Origin: Paenibacillus cymbidii
Lineage (GTDB): Bacteria; Bacillota; Bacilli; Paenibacillales; NBRC-103111
Assembly: GCF_004764705.1 (NCBI RefSeq)
Contig: NZ_SHLX01000001.1
Coordinates: 372,001-436,000 of the forward strand
Reading direction: 5' to 3'
Length of the DNA: 64,000 nucleotides
The translations under genes and the position numbers were made by a program. Under the pieces are notes generated by a model. That model was not told where the DNA came from, did not search any database, and saw only the letters and a program-made list of their open reading frames with translations. Positions 1 through 10,136 of this stretch are shown here, in pieces (within the stretch, counting starts at the first letter, position 1; each line of letters begins with the position of its first letter).

Positions 1-166
1 CAAGACCGGCAAAATTTCGCTCGAAATCGACGAGCTGAAAAAACAGGCGTCGATTTATCGCACGCGGTTCCGCACGCTGCTCGAAGCGCAACTGGAACTG
101 CTCAAGAACGACAGCTGGGATACGCTCGAAGGAAACGAGCCGGATCGCAAGGAAAGAGTCGTGTAG
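1..166 (+). CDS. divIVA: DivIVA family protein, C-terminal end (partial)
   Basis: The reading frame is open from base 2 and stops at TAG 164-166, giving the last 54 residues of a protein whose start lies outside the window. The segment 'YRTRFRTLLEAQLELL' matches the end of the DivIVA coiled coil, where the family has a conserved FRxRFRxLLEAQLELL-like stretch. DivIVA binds negatively curved membrane at poles and septa and organises division or growth proteins. In Bacillus and Paenibacillus it usually precedes ileS; here ileS is absent and a DUF5665 gene follows. Confidence 0.85.
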   Translation, partial: KTGKISLEIDELKKQASIYRTRFRTLLEAQLELLKNDSWDTLEGNEPDRKERVV

Positions 167-184
167 GGCGACCCGCCCATGGCA

Positions 185-215
185 AAGCCTCTCGTCCTTC
201 GGGGACGGGAGGCTT
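185..215 (+). terminator. Strong hairpin after divIVA, terminator-like without a T-run
   Basis: A 13-bp stem (AAGCCTCTCGTCC with GGACGGGAGGCTT, one G-U pair) closes a five-base loop, 18 bases after the divIVA stop codon. No uridine run follows, so it may be an mRNA-stabilising or processing hairpin, or part of a longer leader, rather than a true intrinsic terminator. Confidence 0.5.
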
Positions 216-267
216 CAAAGTTTCCGGGCCCCCGCCAAGCTTGCAAGCGGCGACGGCAGTATGAGAA

Positions 268-314
268 CCCGTTCATCCGGCCAAACTTAAGGTGGTGCGG
301 TTTAGCCGAACGGG
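268..314 (+). promoter_or_regulatory. RBS-overlapping stem-loop, T-box-like loop sequence
   Basis: CCCGTTC (268-274) pairs perfectly with GAACGGG (308-314), with inner pairs GGC/GCC and AAAC/GTTT. The 3' arm overlaps the Shine-Dalgarno GGGAGG of the DUF5665 gene. The loop contains AAGGTGGTGCGG, a partial match to the T-box AGGGTGGNACCGCG. This is the position where relatives carry the ileS T-box leader, so it may be a remnant. The full set of T-box stem I elements is not evident. Confidence 0.35.
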
Positions 315-326
315 AGGAAATCTCAG

Positions 327-665
327 ATGAGCGGTTCGAAGCAGAAGCAGGGGCAAGCTGCGACAGTGGAGTATGGTCTGCTCGCGGATATTCAGCGGCA
401 GGTCGCCGAGTTGTCCGTCAATATGGAACGGGCGCATATTGCCGATTATGTGCAGCTGCTGGCCAATCCGCGCAAGCTGATCTGGCGGAACATGGTCGGC
501 GGCATCGCGCGCGGCGTAGGCATCGCCATCGGGTTGACGATTTTTACGTCCGTCATCGTCTATTTGCTGAAAGCGCTCGGCGCCTTGAACTTGCCGATCG
601 TTGGCGATTTTATTGCCGACCTGGTCGAGCATGTGCAGTACCAACTGGAAACGAAGCGGTATTAA
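327..665 (+). CDS. DUF5665 domain membrane protein
   Basis: A 112-residue protein with start ATG 327, preceded by GGGAGG at good spacing. Residues 47-55 (NPRKLIWRN) lead into a hydrophobic segment around residues 57-83, consistent with one or two membrane passes, followed by an amphipathic C-terminal helix. This layout and the NPRK-LIW motif fit DUF5665, a small Firmicute family of unknown function that normally sits between ileS and the TraR/DksA gene. Its stop codon overlaps the end of the convergent DksA-like gene by four bases. No function can be assigned from sequence. Confidence 0.75.
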   Translation: MSGSKQKQGQAATVEYGLLADIQRQVAELSVNMERAHIADYVQLLANPRKLIWRNMVGGIARGVGIAIGLTIFTSVIVYLLKALGALNLPIVGDFIADLVEHVQYQLETKRY

Positions 666-1393
666 ACCGCTCCGTCTTCCTCGGACGGATTCGGCTCGAG
701 CAGCGGTTCGCCTTCCGCTCCATGCATATAATCGTCGTACGCCCGGTTGCGCACGATGTAGAACTCGCGGCCGTACAGGTCGGTGGCGACGAAGCTTTCG
801 AACGGCTCGACGTAGCCGTCATGCTCGTCGGCTTCGATTTGCATATTGTTGTAGGAGTCGATATCCGGATCCTCGGCCATCGCCGGAGTGTTCGAGCTGC
901 CCCAGCTTTCGACGATTTGCCAGGCGTCTTCGCCATCGAAGCCGTTCTGATCCTGACGCTCGTCCAGACTGGTGCGACCGAACGGCGGGGCGAGGAACGA
1001 TTCTTCGACCGGTCGGCGCTCCGATACATGGGCATCGGGCACATGATGAACGCAGAACCGTGTCGCCGGCACTACGAGCAGCCGTTCGAACGGGATTTCC
1101 GTTCCGCACGTTTCACAGATGCCGTAGCCTTCGCCCTGCTCCAGCCGCGACAGCGCCGCTTCGACATCCAGCAGCGCATGCTCGGCTTGTTCGTTCAAGG
1201 CAACGTCCTTGCCGCGTTCATACGTTTCGGTGGCGCTGTCGGCGGGGTGGTTGTCGAGTGCGGACAAGTCGCCCGACGATTCGCGAAGCGAATCGTGCAA
1301 GCCGAAATGACCGCTTTGTTCAATGCGGTTTTGCAAAGCCGTCTTCTCGCTGAGCAGCAGCTGCCTGAGCGCTGCGGTTTGTTCCGAGTTCAT
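662..1393 (-). CDS. TraR/DksA-type zinc-finger protein, YteA-like
   Basis: A 243-residue protein. The start at 1393 (MNSEQTAALRQLL) is chosen because AAGGAAGG lies upstream; a further 23 codons are open but lack a ribosome binding site. The N-terminal half is helical and coiled-coil-like (residues 1-85). A C4-type finger follows, CETCG, then about 17 residues, then CVHH, so the fourth ligand is His rather than Cys. The acidic C-terminal part includes a 'YGREFYIVRNRAYDDY' stretch typical of the YteA subgroup. The fold is that of DksA, which enters the RNA polymerase secondary channel; in Firmicutes this subgroup is often linked to sporulation, but the role here is inferred. Confidence 0.8.
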   Translation of the reverse strand: MNSEQTAALRQLLLSEKTALQNRIEQSGHFGLHDSLRESSGDLSALDNHPADSATETYERGKDVALNEQAEHALLDVEAALSRLEQGEGYGICETCGTEIPFERLLVVPATRFCVHHVPDAHVSERRPVEESFLAPPFGRTSLDERQDQNGFDGEDAWQIVESWGSSNTPAMAEDPDIDSYNNMQIEADEHDGYVEPFESFVATDLYGREFYIVRNRAYDDYMHGAEGEPLLEPNPSEEDGAV

Positions 1394-1545
1394 GGCGAAA
1401 CCCCTTCCTTGTCGACCGCACAGCGCATGCGCCGCTGCGTCCCTGTTCGGTATTGTTTGCAAGATCAGGGCCCTTTACTTAGGAAATTGTTTGTATGGCC
1501 TCTTTTCGACACTTACCCATGCGTTTGCTGCCAGGAGGAATTTCG

Positions 1546-2100
1546 ATGATTTATTACCTGATTGCGCTCATTGTGATCGCGATCGATCAAGTGACGAAAC
1601 GGCTTGTCGCGAACAGTTTGGAAATCGGCGAATCCCACTCGGTGATCGGCGGCTTTTTCGAAATTACGTCGCATCGCAACCGCGGCGCGGCGTTCAGCAT
1701 TTTGCAGGAACAGCGGATCTTTTTTATCATCATTACCGTTATTGTCGTATCCGGCCTGCTCTGGTACATGCGCAAAACGATCGGCCGCCGGCAGGCGCTG
1801 CTCTCCAGCGCGCTTGGGCTTGTGCTTGGCGGAGCGCTTGGCAACTTCCTCGATCGGGCGCGGACCGGCGAAGTCGTCGACTTCCTGAAATTCCGCTTTC
1901 GTTTCGATTGGTTCGGCCACCCGGTCGACTATACGTTTGCCATTTTTAATGTCGCAGACGCGGCCATAAGCATTGGCGTCGCGCTCATTTTCCTCGATTC
2001 CATTATCGTTTGGGCCAAAGAGAAGAAGGCAGCTGCCGCGGCAGCCGCCGAACCGGCCACAGTGCCTGCCGAGCATGACACTTCGGGCGGCAGGGAATAA
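1546..2100 (+). CDS. lspA: Lipoprotein signal peptidase (signal peptidase II)
   Basis: A 184-residue integral membrane aspartyl protease that removes the signal peptide from diacylglyceryl-modified prolipoproteins. The start ATG 1546 follows AGGAGG; an upstream in-frame ATG lacks a ribosome binding site. Four hydrophobic segments are visible. The family motifs are present: NRGAAFSI (about residues 45-52), GNFLDR with the first catalytic Asp (about 101-106), and FNVADAAI with the second (about 127-134). An Ala-rich C-terminal tail extends beyond the usual end. It is followed after 25 bases by the pseudouridine synthase gene, the standard order in Bacillales, so the two are probably cotranscribed. 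Confidence 0.95.
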   Translation: MIYYLIALIVIAIDQVTKRLVANSLEIGESHSVIGGFFEITSHRNRGAAFSILQEQRIFFIIITVIVVSGLLWYMRKTIGRRQALLSSALGLVLGGALGNFLDRARTGEVVDFLKFRFRFDWFGHPVDYTFAIFNVADAAISIGVALIFLDSIIVWAKEKKAAAAAAAEPATVPAEHDTSGGRE

Positions 2101-2125
2101 ACCGGGCAGAAGGAGAGACGATCCC

Positions 2126-3067
2126 GTGGACATGGCGACAGAAGAGCTGGCGGAGCCGCTCGAATGGACGATCGGCGCGGCGGATGCCGGCCAGCGCATC
2201 GACAAGGTGATCGCCGATAAATGCGAAGAAGCCTATTCGCGTTCGCAAATTCAGACATGGCTCAAAAACGGCGATGTGACGGTGGGAGGAGCCCCCGTCA
2301 AAGCCAGTTATAAAGTGCAGGAAGGCGACAACGTGTTGGCCGTTGTGCCGGAGCCGGAGCCGCTTGCGATCGAGCCGGAAAACATTCCGCTCGATATCAT
2401 ATACGAGGACGGCGATGTCATTGTCGTCAACAAACCTCGCGGCATGGTCGTTCACCCCGCTCCGGGGCACAGAACCGGCACGCTGGTCGGCGCGCTGCTG
2501 CATCATTGCGGCGATCTTGCCGGCATCGGCGGCGTCAAACGGCCGGGCATCGTGCACCGCATCGATAAAGATACGTCCGGCCTGCTGATGGCGGCCAAAA
2601 ACGACGGCGCCCATGCGTCGCTCGCCGCGCAGCTGAAGGCGCACACGGTGACGCGCCGCTATATCGCGCTCGCGCACGGCAAGCTGGCTCACGACAACGG
2701 CACGATCGACGCGCCGATCGGCCGCGACGTGCACGACCGCAAGCTGTTCGCCGTTACCGAACGCAACAGCAAACATGCCGTGACTCATTTTGCCATGCTG
2801 GAGCGGTGGGACGATTATTCGCTGCTCGAGCTGAAGCTGGAAACCGGACGCACCCACCAAATCCGCGTTCATCTCAAATTTATCGGCCACCCGATTGTCG
2901 GCGATCCCGCATACGGGCGCAGCAAAGGAAATCTGGAAATGGCCGGTCAGGCGCTGCATGCGGCAGTGCTAGGCTTTCAGCATCCGCGGACAAACGAATA
3001 TTTGGAGTTTCGCGCAGCGCTGCCGGCCGATATGGAGCATGTGCTGCATGCGATCAGAAATCGATAA
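2126..3067 (+). CDS. ylyB: RluA/RluD family pseudouridine synthase
   Basis: A 313-residue enzyme that isomerises uridines in rRNA. GTG 2126 is preferred because AAGGAGAG lies eight bases upstream; ATG 2132 is an alternative. Residues 15-70 form an S4 RNA-binding domain (GQRIDKVIADK...SRSQIQTWLKNG). The catalytic core contains HRIDKDTSGLL with the nucleophilic Asp, and GRTHQIRVHL near the C terminus. Length and motif order match RluD/YlyB proteins. It lies directly behind lspA and ahead of patA. Confidence 0.92.
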   Translation: MDMATEELAEPLEWTIGAADAGQRIDKVIADKCEEAYSRSQIQTWLKNGDVTVGGAPVKASYKVQEGDNVLAVVPEPEPLAIEPENIPLDIIYEDGDVIVVNKPRGMVVHPAPGHRTGTLVGALLHHCGDLAGIGGVKRPGIVHRIDKDTSGLLMAAKNDGAHASLAAQLKAHTVTRRYIALAHGKLAHDNGTIDAPIGRDVHDRKLFAVTERNSKHAVTHFAMLERWDDYSLLELKLETGRTHQIRVHLKFIGHPIVGDPAYGRSKGNLEMAGQALHAAVLGFQHPRTNEYLEFRAALPADMEHVLHAIRNR

Positions 3068-3088
3068 GGACGAGGACGGAATCGGGCC

Positions 3089-4243
3089 ATGGAGCATTTA
3101 CTCAACGCAAGCGTCAGACAAATCGAAATTTCAGGCATTCGCAAAATCGCCAACCTTGTCGCAGGCTACCCGGACGCGCTGACGCTGACGATCGGCCAGC
3201 CCGACTTTCCCACGCCGGCGCACATCGTCGAAGCGGGGCAACGGGCGCTGGCACAGCATAGAACGGTGTATACCCCGAATCCGGGGCTGCTGGAGCTCCG
3301 GCAGGCGGCTTGCGATTTTGTTCGGAACAAATACGGTTTGGCCTACAATGCCGCGGACGAAACGATCGTCACTTGCGGCGCCAGCGAAGCGCTCGACATT
3401 ACGCTGCGTACGATTGCAGACGTTGGTTCGGAAGTGATCTTGCCGGGACCGATTTACCCGGGATACGAGCCTCTGATTCGCATGTGCGGCATGACGCCGG
3501 TGTATGCCGATACGACCGCGACCGGCTTCAAGCTGACCGCGGCAATGCTTGAACGGTATATCACGCCGCGCACCCGCTGCGTCATCCTGTGTTACCCGTC
3601 CAATCCGACCGGCTGCGTCATGACGCAGGAGGAACTGGAGGCGGTAGCGGCGCTGCTGGAGGGCAAACCGATCTTCGTCATTTCCGACGAAATCTACAGC
3701 GAACTCGTATTCGGCGCGTCCCACCGCTCCATCGCAACGATCGGAAATATGCGCGAGCAAACGATCGTCATCAACGGGTTGTCCAAATCGCATTCGATGA
3801 CCGGCTGGCGCATCGGTTTCGCTTTTGCGCCGGCGGCGATTGCGAGGCATATGGTCAAGGTGCATCAATACAATGTGACGTGCGCCAGCTCGATCAGCCA
3901 ATACGCGGCGCTCGAAGCGCTGACGAACGGCAGCGACGACGCGGAGCCGATGAAGCGGGAATACGCGAAGCGGCGCGATTTCGTCTGCGAGCGGCTGGGA
4001 GCCGCCGGGTTCGAATTCGTCAAGCCGGACGGGGCGTTTTATGTGTTTCCGTCGATTCGGCGGTTCGGTTTGTCGTCGCAGGAGTTTACGATGAGGCTGC
4101 TGGAGGAGAAGCGGGTCGCCGTTGTGCCGGGCGATGCCTTCTCCAGTCTGGGCGAAGGATACATTCGCCTCTCGTACGCCTATGCGATGCCGGTGCTGGA
4201 GCAGGCGATGGAACGATTGGCGGATTTCGCCGCTTCGTTGTAA
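3089..4243 (+). CDS. patA: Aminotransferase A (N-acetyl-LL-diaminopimelate aminotransferase type)
   Basis: A 384-residue class I/II pyridoxal-phosphate aminotransferase. The N terminus (MEHLLN...ISGIRK) and the block TIGQPDFPTP match Bacillus PatA closely. Further signatures are YPSNPTG, SDEIYSEL, and NGLSKSHSMTGWRIGF, where the Lys of SKSHS is the Schiff-base lysine. PatA is assigned to the transamination step of the acetylated diaminopimelate pathway leading to lysine and cell-wall meso-DAP. That fits the presence of dapH and dapL 0.7-2 kb away on the other strand. A related aromatic or branched substrate cannot be excluded. The start is ATG 3089, with a purine-rich AAGGACGAGG about 15 bases upstream. 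Confidence 0.9.
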   Translation: MEHLLNASVRQIEISGIRKIANLVAGYPDALTLTIGQPDFPTPAHIVEAGQRALAQHRTVYTPNPGLLELRQAACDFVRNKYGLAYNAADETIVTCGASEALDITLRTIADVGSEVILPGPIYPGYEPLIRMCGMTPVYADTTATGFKLTAAMLERYITPRTRCVILCYPSNPTGCVMTQEELEAVAALLEGKPIFVISDEIYSELVFGASHRSIATIGNMREQTIVINGLSKSHSMTGWRIGFAFAPAAIARHMVKVHQYNVTCASSISQYAALEALTNGSDDAEPMKREYAKRRDFVCERLGAAGFEFVKPDGAFYVFPSIRRFGLSSQEFTMRLLEEKRVAVVPGDAFSSLGEGYIRLSYAYAMPVLEQAMERLADFAASL

Positions 4244-4263
4244 AGGGAGAAGGAGGGAACCGG

Positions 4264-4914
4264 ATGAGCGCGACGGTCGTTTCGATCAATGTGGGCAAAC
4301 CGGCAGCCGTGCCGTACCAGGGCCGCGAGCTGATGACGGGCATCAACAAGGCGGCCGCAACCGGACCGGTGTATCTGGGGGCCGAACAACTGGACGGCGA
4401 CGGCCAGGCCGACTTGAAAAACCACGGCGGGCCGGACAAAGCCGTCTGCGCTTATCCGTTCGACCACTATCCGTACTGGGAGCGGGAGCTGCAGCGCAAG
4501 CTCGGGTACGCCGCCTTCGGCGAAAATGCGACGATCGCCGGTTTGATCGAAACGCAGGCATGCATCGGCGACATTTACCGGATCGGCACGGCCGTCGTGC
4601 AGATCAGCCAGCCGCGCTACCCGTGCTTCAAGCTCGGCAACAAGCACGGCGTGCCGGATTTGCCGGAAATGGTGCTGGACACCGGCTATTCCGGCTTTTA
4701 CTTTCGCGTGGTCGAGCCGGGACACCTGCAGGCGGGCGATTCGGTTGAGCTGATCGAACGTCACCCGCTGGAAGTGACGGTCGCTTACGGGATTGGCATT
4801 GTCCATCGCGGCCGCGGCGATGCGGCGGGCATTCGCCGGCTGCTGGCAGTCGATGCGCTGTCCGCAAGCTGGCAGGAGATGCTGACGAAAATGCTGGGCA
4901 AGCTGAACGAATGA
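4264..4914 (+). CDS. MOSC domain protein, YiiM-like
   Basis: A 216-residue protein with a MOSC fold. The N-terminal beta region (VVSINVGKP...GINK) leads to LKNHGGPDKAVCAYP, a YiiM-family signature, and the putative metal/sulfur-site cysteine lies in QPRYPCFKLG. MOSC proteins transfer sulfur to molybdenum cofactor or reduce N-hydroxylated compounds such as 6-hydroxylaminopurine; which applies here is not visible. AGGAGGG precedes ATG 4264. It follows patA after 20 bases and is probably cotranscribed with it. Confidence 0.88.
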   Translation: MSATVVSINVGKPAAVPYQGRELMTGINKAAATGPVYLGAEQLDGDGQADLKNHGGPDKAVCAYPFDHYPYWERELQRKLGYAAFGENATIAGLIETQACIGDIYRIGTAVVQISQPRYPCFKLGNKHGVPDLPEMVLDTGYSGFYFRVVEPGHLQAGDSVELIERHPLEVTVAYGIGIVHRGRGDAAGIRRLLAVDALSASWQEMLTKMLGKLNE

Positions 4915-4953
4915 AACAAGGTGTCGTCGGGGATTCCCGGCGGCACCTTGTTT
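4915..4953. terminator. Bidirectional terminator between MOSC gene and dapL
   Basis: AACAAGGTG...CACCTTGTT forms a long stem with inner CGGG/CCCG pairs, and short T-runs occur on both strands. It lies between two converging genes and can end transcription from both sides. Confidence 0.75.
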
Positions 4954-4966
4954 GCTGAAAGGGCGG

Positions 4967-6109
4967 CTATTGCCCCGATTGCCAGGCGATATAATCGGTA
5001 ACGATCCGGATCGCCGGTTCGATGGCGGCGTCGTTCGGTTCGATCTTCGCATGATGCAGCCCGTAAGGCGTATCGACGCCAAGCCAGAACATGAAGCCGG
5101 GGATGCGCTCCAGAAAGTAGCCAAAATCTTCGCCGGTCATCGCTTCGCCGCATTCGATCACCGTGGCGCTGCCCTGGCTGCGTACGCGTTCCATGAAAGC
5201 GGCGGCCAGCGCCGCATCGTTGTTCACGCAGCGGTAGTTGGCGCCGTAATCGATCGCCGCCTTGCAGCCATACGCCGTTTCCAGCCCGGCCACGAGCGCT
5301 TCGATGCGCGACTTGACCAGCGCCATCGTTTCGGCCGACAACGTGCGGATCGTGCCTTCGAGCCGCGCCGTTTCGGCGATGATGTTTTGTTTCGTGCCGC
5401 CTTCGATTTTGCCGATCGTCACTACGGCGGCGTCGAGCGGATTAACGTTGCGGGCGACGATCGACTGCAGCTGCCCGACGAGATTGGCGGCCGCGACAAC
5501 CATGTCGTTCGCCCGGTGCGGATAAGCCGCATGGCCCCCGGTGCCGGTCAAGTCGATGAACAGCTCGGACGTGTTGGCAAACAAAATGCCGGGCCGGGTG
5601 GCGATCGTGCCGACCGGGTATTCGGGCGCCACGTGCAGCGCCACGATCGAGTCCGGCAGCCACTCGCGGAGCTCGTCGCTGGCCAGCATCGGCAGCGCGC
5701 CGCCGGGCCCTTCTTCGGCCGGCTGGAATATGATCGTCACATCGTCGGCAATCGGATGCAGCGCAAAATGGGTCAGCACGCCGAGGCCGATCGCCATATG
5801 CATGTCGTGCCCGCAAGCATGCATGTACCCGGGATGCTCCGAACGGAACGGGTACGACGTATTTTCTTCGATCGGCAGGCCGTCCATATCGGCGCGGTAG
5901 CCGAAACGGCGGCTTGGCTGTGTTCCTTTGACGCTCGCGAGGATGCCGGTGCGCCAGGTGCGCACTTCCAGCCGGTCCTGCGGCAGCGCAGCGATATAGT
6001 CGAGCAGGAGGCGCTGTGTTTTGAACTCCTGGAAGCCGGGCTCGGGAATGCGGTGGAGCCGGCGGCGAATGTCGACGAACGTGTCGGCAGCGGCCATGGA
6101 GGTGGACAT
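4967..6109 (-). CDS. dapL: N-acetyldiaminopimelate deacetylase (M20 peptidase family)
   Basis: A 380-residue M20/DapE-like metallohydrolase that removes the acetyl group from N-acetyl-LL-diaminopimelate. The start at 6109 is set by AAAGGAGT upstream; the frame stays open further without a ribosome binding site. Metal-site motifs visible are [26 protein letters not shown] and [11 protein letters not shown], with [10 protein letters not shown] in the dimerisation domain and [15 protein letters not shown] near the C terminus. It is 93 bases downstream of dapH on the same strand, the same pairing as in Bacillus, so the two likely form an operon. Confidence 0.93.
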   Translation of the reverse strand: MSTSMAAADTFVDIRRRLHRIPEPGFQEFKTQRLLLDYIAALPQDRLEVRTWRTGILASVKGTQPSRRFGYRADMDGLPIEENTSYPFRSEHPGYMHACGHDMHMAIGLGVLTHFALHPIADDVTIIFQPAEEGPGGALPMLASDELREWLPDSIVALHVAPEYPVGTIATRPGILFANTSELFIDLTGTGGHAAYPHRANDMVVAAANLVGQLQSIVARNVNPLDAAVVTIGKIEGGTKQNIIAETARLEGTIRTLSAETMALVKSRIEALVAGLETAYGCKAAIDYGANYRCVNNDAALAAAFMERVRSQGSATVIECGEAMTGEDFGYFLERIPGFMFWLGVDTPYGLHHAKIEPNDAAIEPAIRIVTDYIAWQSGQ

Positions 6110-6202
6110 GGGGCGATAACTCCTTTCGAATCGGTCCCGTTTCGCGAGGCAAGGCCCGGCGAACGAATCGCTGGGCCTTGTTTCGGTAAGACGCAATGGT
6201 TA

Positions 6203-6913
6203 TTAAAGTTGGCGCAGTTCTTGCAAAATTTCCGTCTTCGACTTCGTTTTGTCGTCGACTTTCTTAATGACTCGCGCGGGCGTTCCGGCAACGACCGTAT
6301 ACTCCGCCACGTCCTGCGTGACGACGGCTCCTGCAGCCACCACGGAGCCTTGGCCGATGCGCACGCCTTCGAGAATAACGGCGTTGGCGCCGACAAGCAC
6401 GTTGTCTTCGATGACGACCGGCTGCGCCGATGGCGGTTCGATGACGCCGGCAAGGACGGCGCCTGCGCCGATGTGGCACATTTCGCCGACTTGCACGCGG
6501 CCGCCGATGACGACGCCCATATCGATCATCGTGCCTTTGCCAATCGAAGCGCCGATGTTGATGACCGCGCCCATCATGATGATGGCGTTGTCGCCGATCG
6601 TCACTTTGTCGCGAATGGTCGCGCCCGGCTCGATGCGTGCGTTGATGCCTTTCAGGTCAAGCAGCGGCACGGCCGAGTTGCGGCGGTCCGCTTCGACTAC
6701 GAAGTCGGCGATGCGGCTTTTGTTCGCGTCGAGCGCCGCTTGCACGACCGCCCAGTCGCCGAAAATGACGCCGCTGTCGCCGGAGAGGAACGTCTGGATG
6801 TCCGCGCCGAAATCGATGCCGGTGAGGTCGCCTTTGACGTATACTTTCACCGGCGTTTTTTTGGTGCTGTTTTTGATAAAGTTGATGATTTCCATGGTAT
6901 TCATGTCAGACAT
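6203..6913 (-). CDS. dapH: Tetrahydrodipicolinate N-acetyltransferase
   Basis: A 236-residue acetyl-CoA-dependent acyltransferase for 2,3,4,5-tetrahydropyridine-2,6-dicarboxylate, the entry step of the acetylated branch of DAP synthesis. The N-terminal helical domain (residues 1-85) precedes a left-handed beta-helix of hexapeptide repeats from about residue 90 to 210 (for example [17 protein letters not shown] and [16 protein letters not shown]). The length matches the family. AAGGAG lies upstream of ATG 6913; a second ATG four codons in is possible. Confidence 0.95.
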   Translation of the reverse strand: MSDMNTMEIINFIKNSTKKTPVKVYVKGDLTGIDFGADIQTFLSGDSGVIFGDWAVVQAALDANKSRIADFVVEADRRNSAVPLLDLKGINARIEPGATIRDKVTIGDNAIIMMGAVINIGASIGKGTMIDMGVVIGGRVQVGEMCHIGAGAVLAGVIEPPSAQPVVIEDNVLVGANAVILEGVRIGQGSVVAAGAVVTQDVAEYTVVAGTPARVIKKVDDKTKSKTEILQELRQL

Positions 6914-6961
6914 TGTCGAATCCCAGCTCCTTCACGCGGATAAATAAACTACAATCTTTAT

Positions 6962-6989
6962 AGCATACAAGGGGGCTATCGGGCAACAA
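6962..6989 (-). promoter_or_regulatory. Probable sigma-A promoter of dapH-dapL
   Basis: Read on the minus strand, TTGTTG, a 16-base spacer and TATGCT lie about 50 bases ahead of the dapH start. The match is moderate. Confidence 0.45.
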
Positions 6990-7041
6990 AAGAGCGACAA
7001 GCCGCGGCTCGGACCACGATTCGTTTTTTGTTCCGTTCGCT

Positions 7042-7070
7042 TGACAGCGCGTGTCGAAAATGGGATAATG
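7042..7070 (+). promoter_or_regulatory. Promoter of the pyr operon
   Basis: TTGACA (7042-7047), a 17-base spacer and GATAAT (7065-7070) form a near-consensus sigma-A promoter that would start transcription a few bases ahead of the PyrR-binding leader. Confidence 0.85.
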
Positions 7071-7085
7071 CTTGTAATTGTGCAG

Positions 7086-7122
7086 CACCTTTAATTGGCA
7101 GTCCCGTGAGACTGGCAAGGTG
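7086..7122 (+). promoter_or_regulatory. PyrR-binding anti-antiterminator
   Basis: The leader contains CACCTT...AAGGTG closing a stem whose upper part has AGTCCCGTGAGACT, a close match to the PyrR consensus ARUCCNGNGAGGYU. PyrR with UMP binds this hairpin, blocks the antiterminator, and lets the downstream terminator form. Only this one copy is visible in the operon. Confidence 0.85.
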
Positions 7123-7130
7123 AGCGATAA

Positions 7131-8788
<1,658 letters not shown>

Positions 8789-8853
8789 CGGGCACACGTT
8801 GATCAAACAGCAATCCGGGCAAGTACGTCAACTGCCCAAGGGGAGGCCGTACA

Positions 8854-10134
8854 GTGGGGATTTGGATGACAGGCGGCATTCTCGCGAATGCTAACAACAC
8901 TTTGGAAACGGCGCATCTTTTCATCGACAACGGGCGGATCGCCCGCATCGTCAAAGGCGATACGGCGCCGGACACGACCGGCCACGAGGTAATCGACGCG
9001 AGCGGCAAGCTCGTTTCCGCCGGTTTGATCGACATGCACGTGCATCTCCGCGAGCCGGGCTTCGAGCACAAGGAAACGATAGCGACCGGCACCGCGTCGG
9101 CAGCGCGCGGCGGCTTCACGACGATCGCGTGCATGCCGAACACGCGCCCGGTAATTGACACCGCGGACACGGTTCGCTATGTGCTGGACAAGGCCGAAGC
9201 GGCCGGCCGCTCGCGCGTGCTGCCTTACGGCTGCATCACGAAGAACGAGCTCGGCCGCGAGTTGACCGATTTCGCCGCGCTGAAGAAAGCGGGCGTCATC
9301 GGCTACACGGACGACGGTGTCGGGGTGCAAAGCGCGCAAATGATGAAAGACGCCATGGCGCTGGCCAAGTCGATCGGGTTGCCGATCATCGCTCACTGCG
9401 AAGACAACACGCTGGTCGAAGGCGCACCGGTGTCGGAAGGCGAATTCGCGAAGAAACACGGCTTGAAAGGCATCCCGAACGAGTCCGAAGCGATTCATGT
9501 CGGGCGCGATATTTTGCTGGCGGAGGCGACGGGAGTTCACTACCACGTGTGCCACGTCAGCACGGAAATGTCGGTGCGGCTCATCCGCCACGGCAAACAG
9601 ATCGGCGTCAACGTCACCTCGGAAGTGTGTCCGCATCACCTGCTGCTGTCGGACGAAGACATTCCGGGCCTCGACGCCAACTGGAAAATGAACCCGCCGC
9701 TGCGTACGCCGCGCGACGTGCAAGCGGTGATCGAAGGGCTGGAGGACGGCACGATCGACATGATCGTCACCGACCATGCCCCGCACAGCGCGGAGGAGAA
9801 GGCGAAGGGCATGCAGCTCGCGCCGTTCGGCATCGTCGGCTTCGAGACCGCGTTCCCGCTGCTCTATACGAAGTTCGTCAAAACCGGCAGGTGGACGCTG
9901 CGTTTCCTGCTCGACAAGATGACGGTCAAACCGGCAGAAGTGTTCGGACTGCCGTGGGGAACAGTGGAAGAAGGCGCGGAAGCGGATCTGACGGTTATCG
10001 ATCTGGATACGGAGAAGGAAGTCGATCCGGCGAAGTTTTTGTCCAAGAGCCATAACACGCCGTTCATCGGCTGGAAGCTGCAAGGCTGGCCGGTGCTGAC
10101 GATGGTGGCGGGCAAGGTCGTTTGGGCGGACTGA
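8854..10134 (+). CDS. pyrC: Dihydroorotase, class I
   Basis: A 426-residue zinc amidohydrolase that cyclises carbamoyl-aspartate to dihydroorotate. GTG 8854 is chosen because GGGGAGG lies at proper spacing. Metal ligands are in DMHVHLREPG, the HCED and YHVCHVST segments, and DHAPHS with the catalytic Asp. The length agrees with class I enzymes of Gram-positive bacteria. It is 65 bases behind pyrB and is followed by a gap of 210 bases holding an inverted-repeat element. Confidence 0.95.
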   Translation: MGIWMTGGILANANNTLETAHLFIDNGRIARIVKGDTAPDTTGHEVIDASGKLVSAGLIDMHVHLREPGFEHKETIATGTASAARGGFTTIACMPNTRPVIDTADTVRYVLDKAEAAGRSRVLPYGCITKNELGRELTDFAALKKAGVIGYTDDGVGVQSAQMMKDAMALAKSIGLPIIAHCEDNTLVEGAPVSEGEFAKKHGLKGIPNESEAIHVGRDILLAEATGVHYHVCHVSTEMSVRLIRHGKQIGVNVTSEVCPHHLLLSDEDIPGLDANWKMNPPLRTPRDVQAVIEGLEDGTIDMIVTDHAPHSAEEKAKGMQLAPFGIVGFETAFPLLYTKFVKTGRWTLRFLLDKMTVKPAEVFGLPWGTVEEGAEADLTVIDLDTEKEVDPAKFLSKSHNTPFIGWKLQGWPVLTMVAGKVVWAD

Positions 10135-10136
10135 CG

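Noticed and set aside
150..326. A complete T-box riboswitch
   Set aside because: Only a weak core match is seen; no specifier loop or full stem I fits in the 160 bases, so it is given only as a possible remnant.
179..1549. A 456-codon plus-strand frame opposite the DksA-like gene
   Set aside because: It is a GC-rich shadow frame with Arg/Ala-rich, non-protein-like content; the minus-strand gene has the zinc-finger motif and a ribosome binding site.
4952..6943. A 663-codon plus-strand frame over dapL and dapH
   Set aside because: Antisense shadow of two well-supported genes; no ribosome binding site and a biased residue mix.
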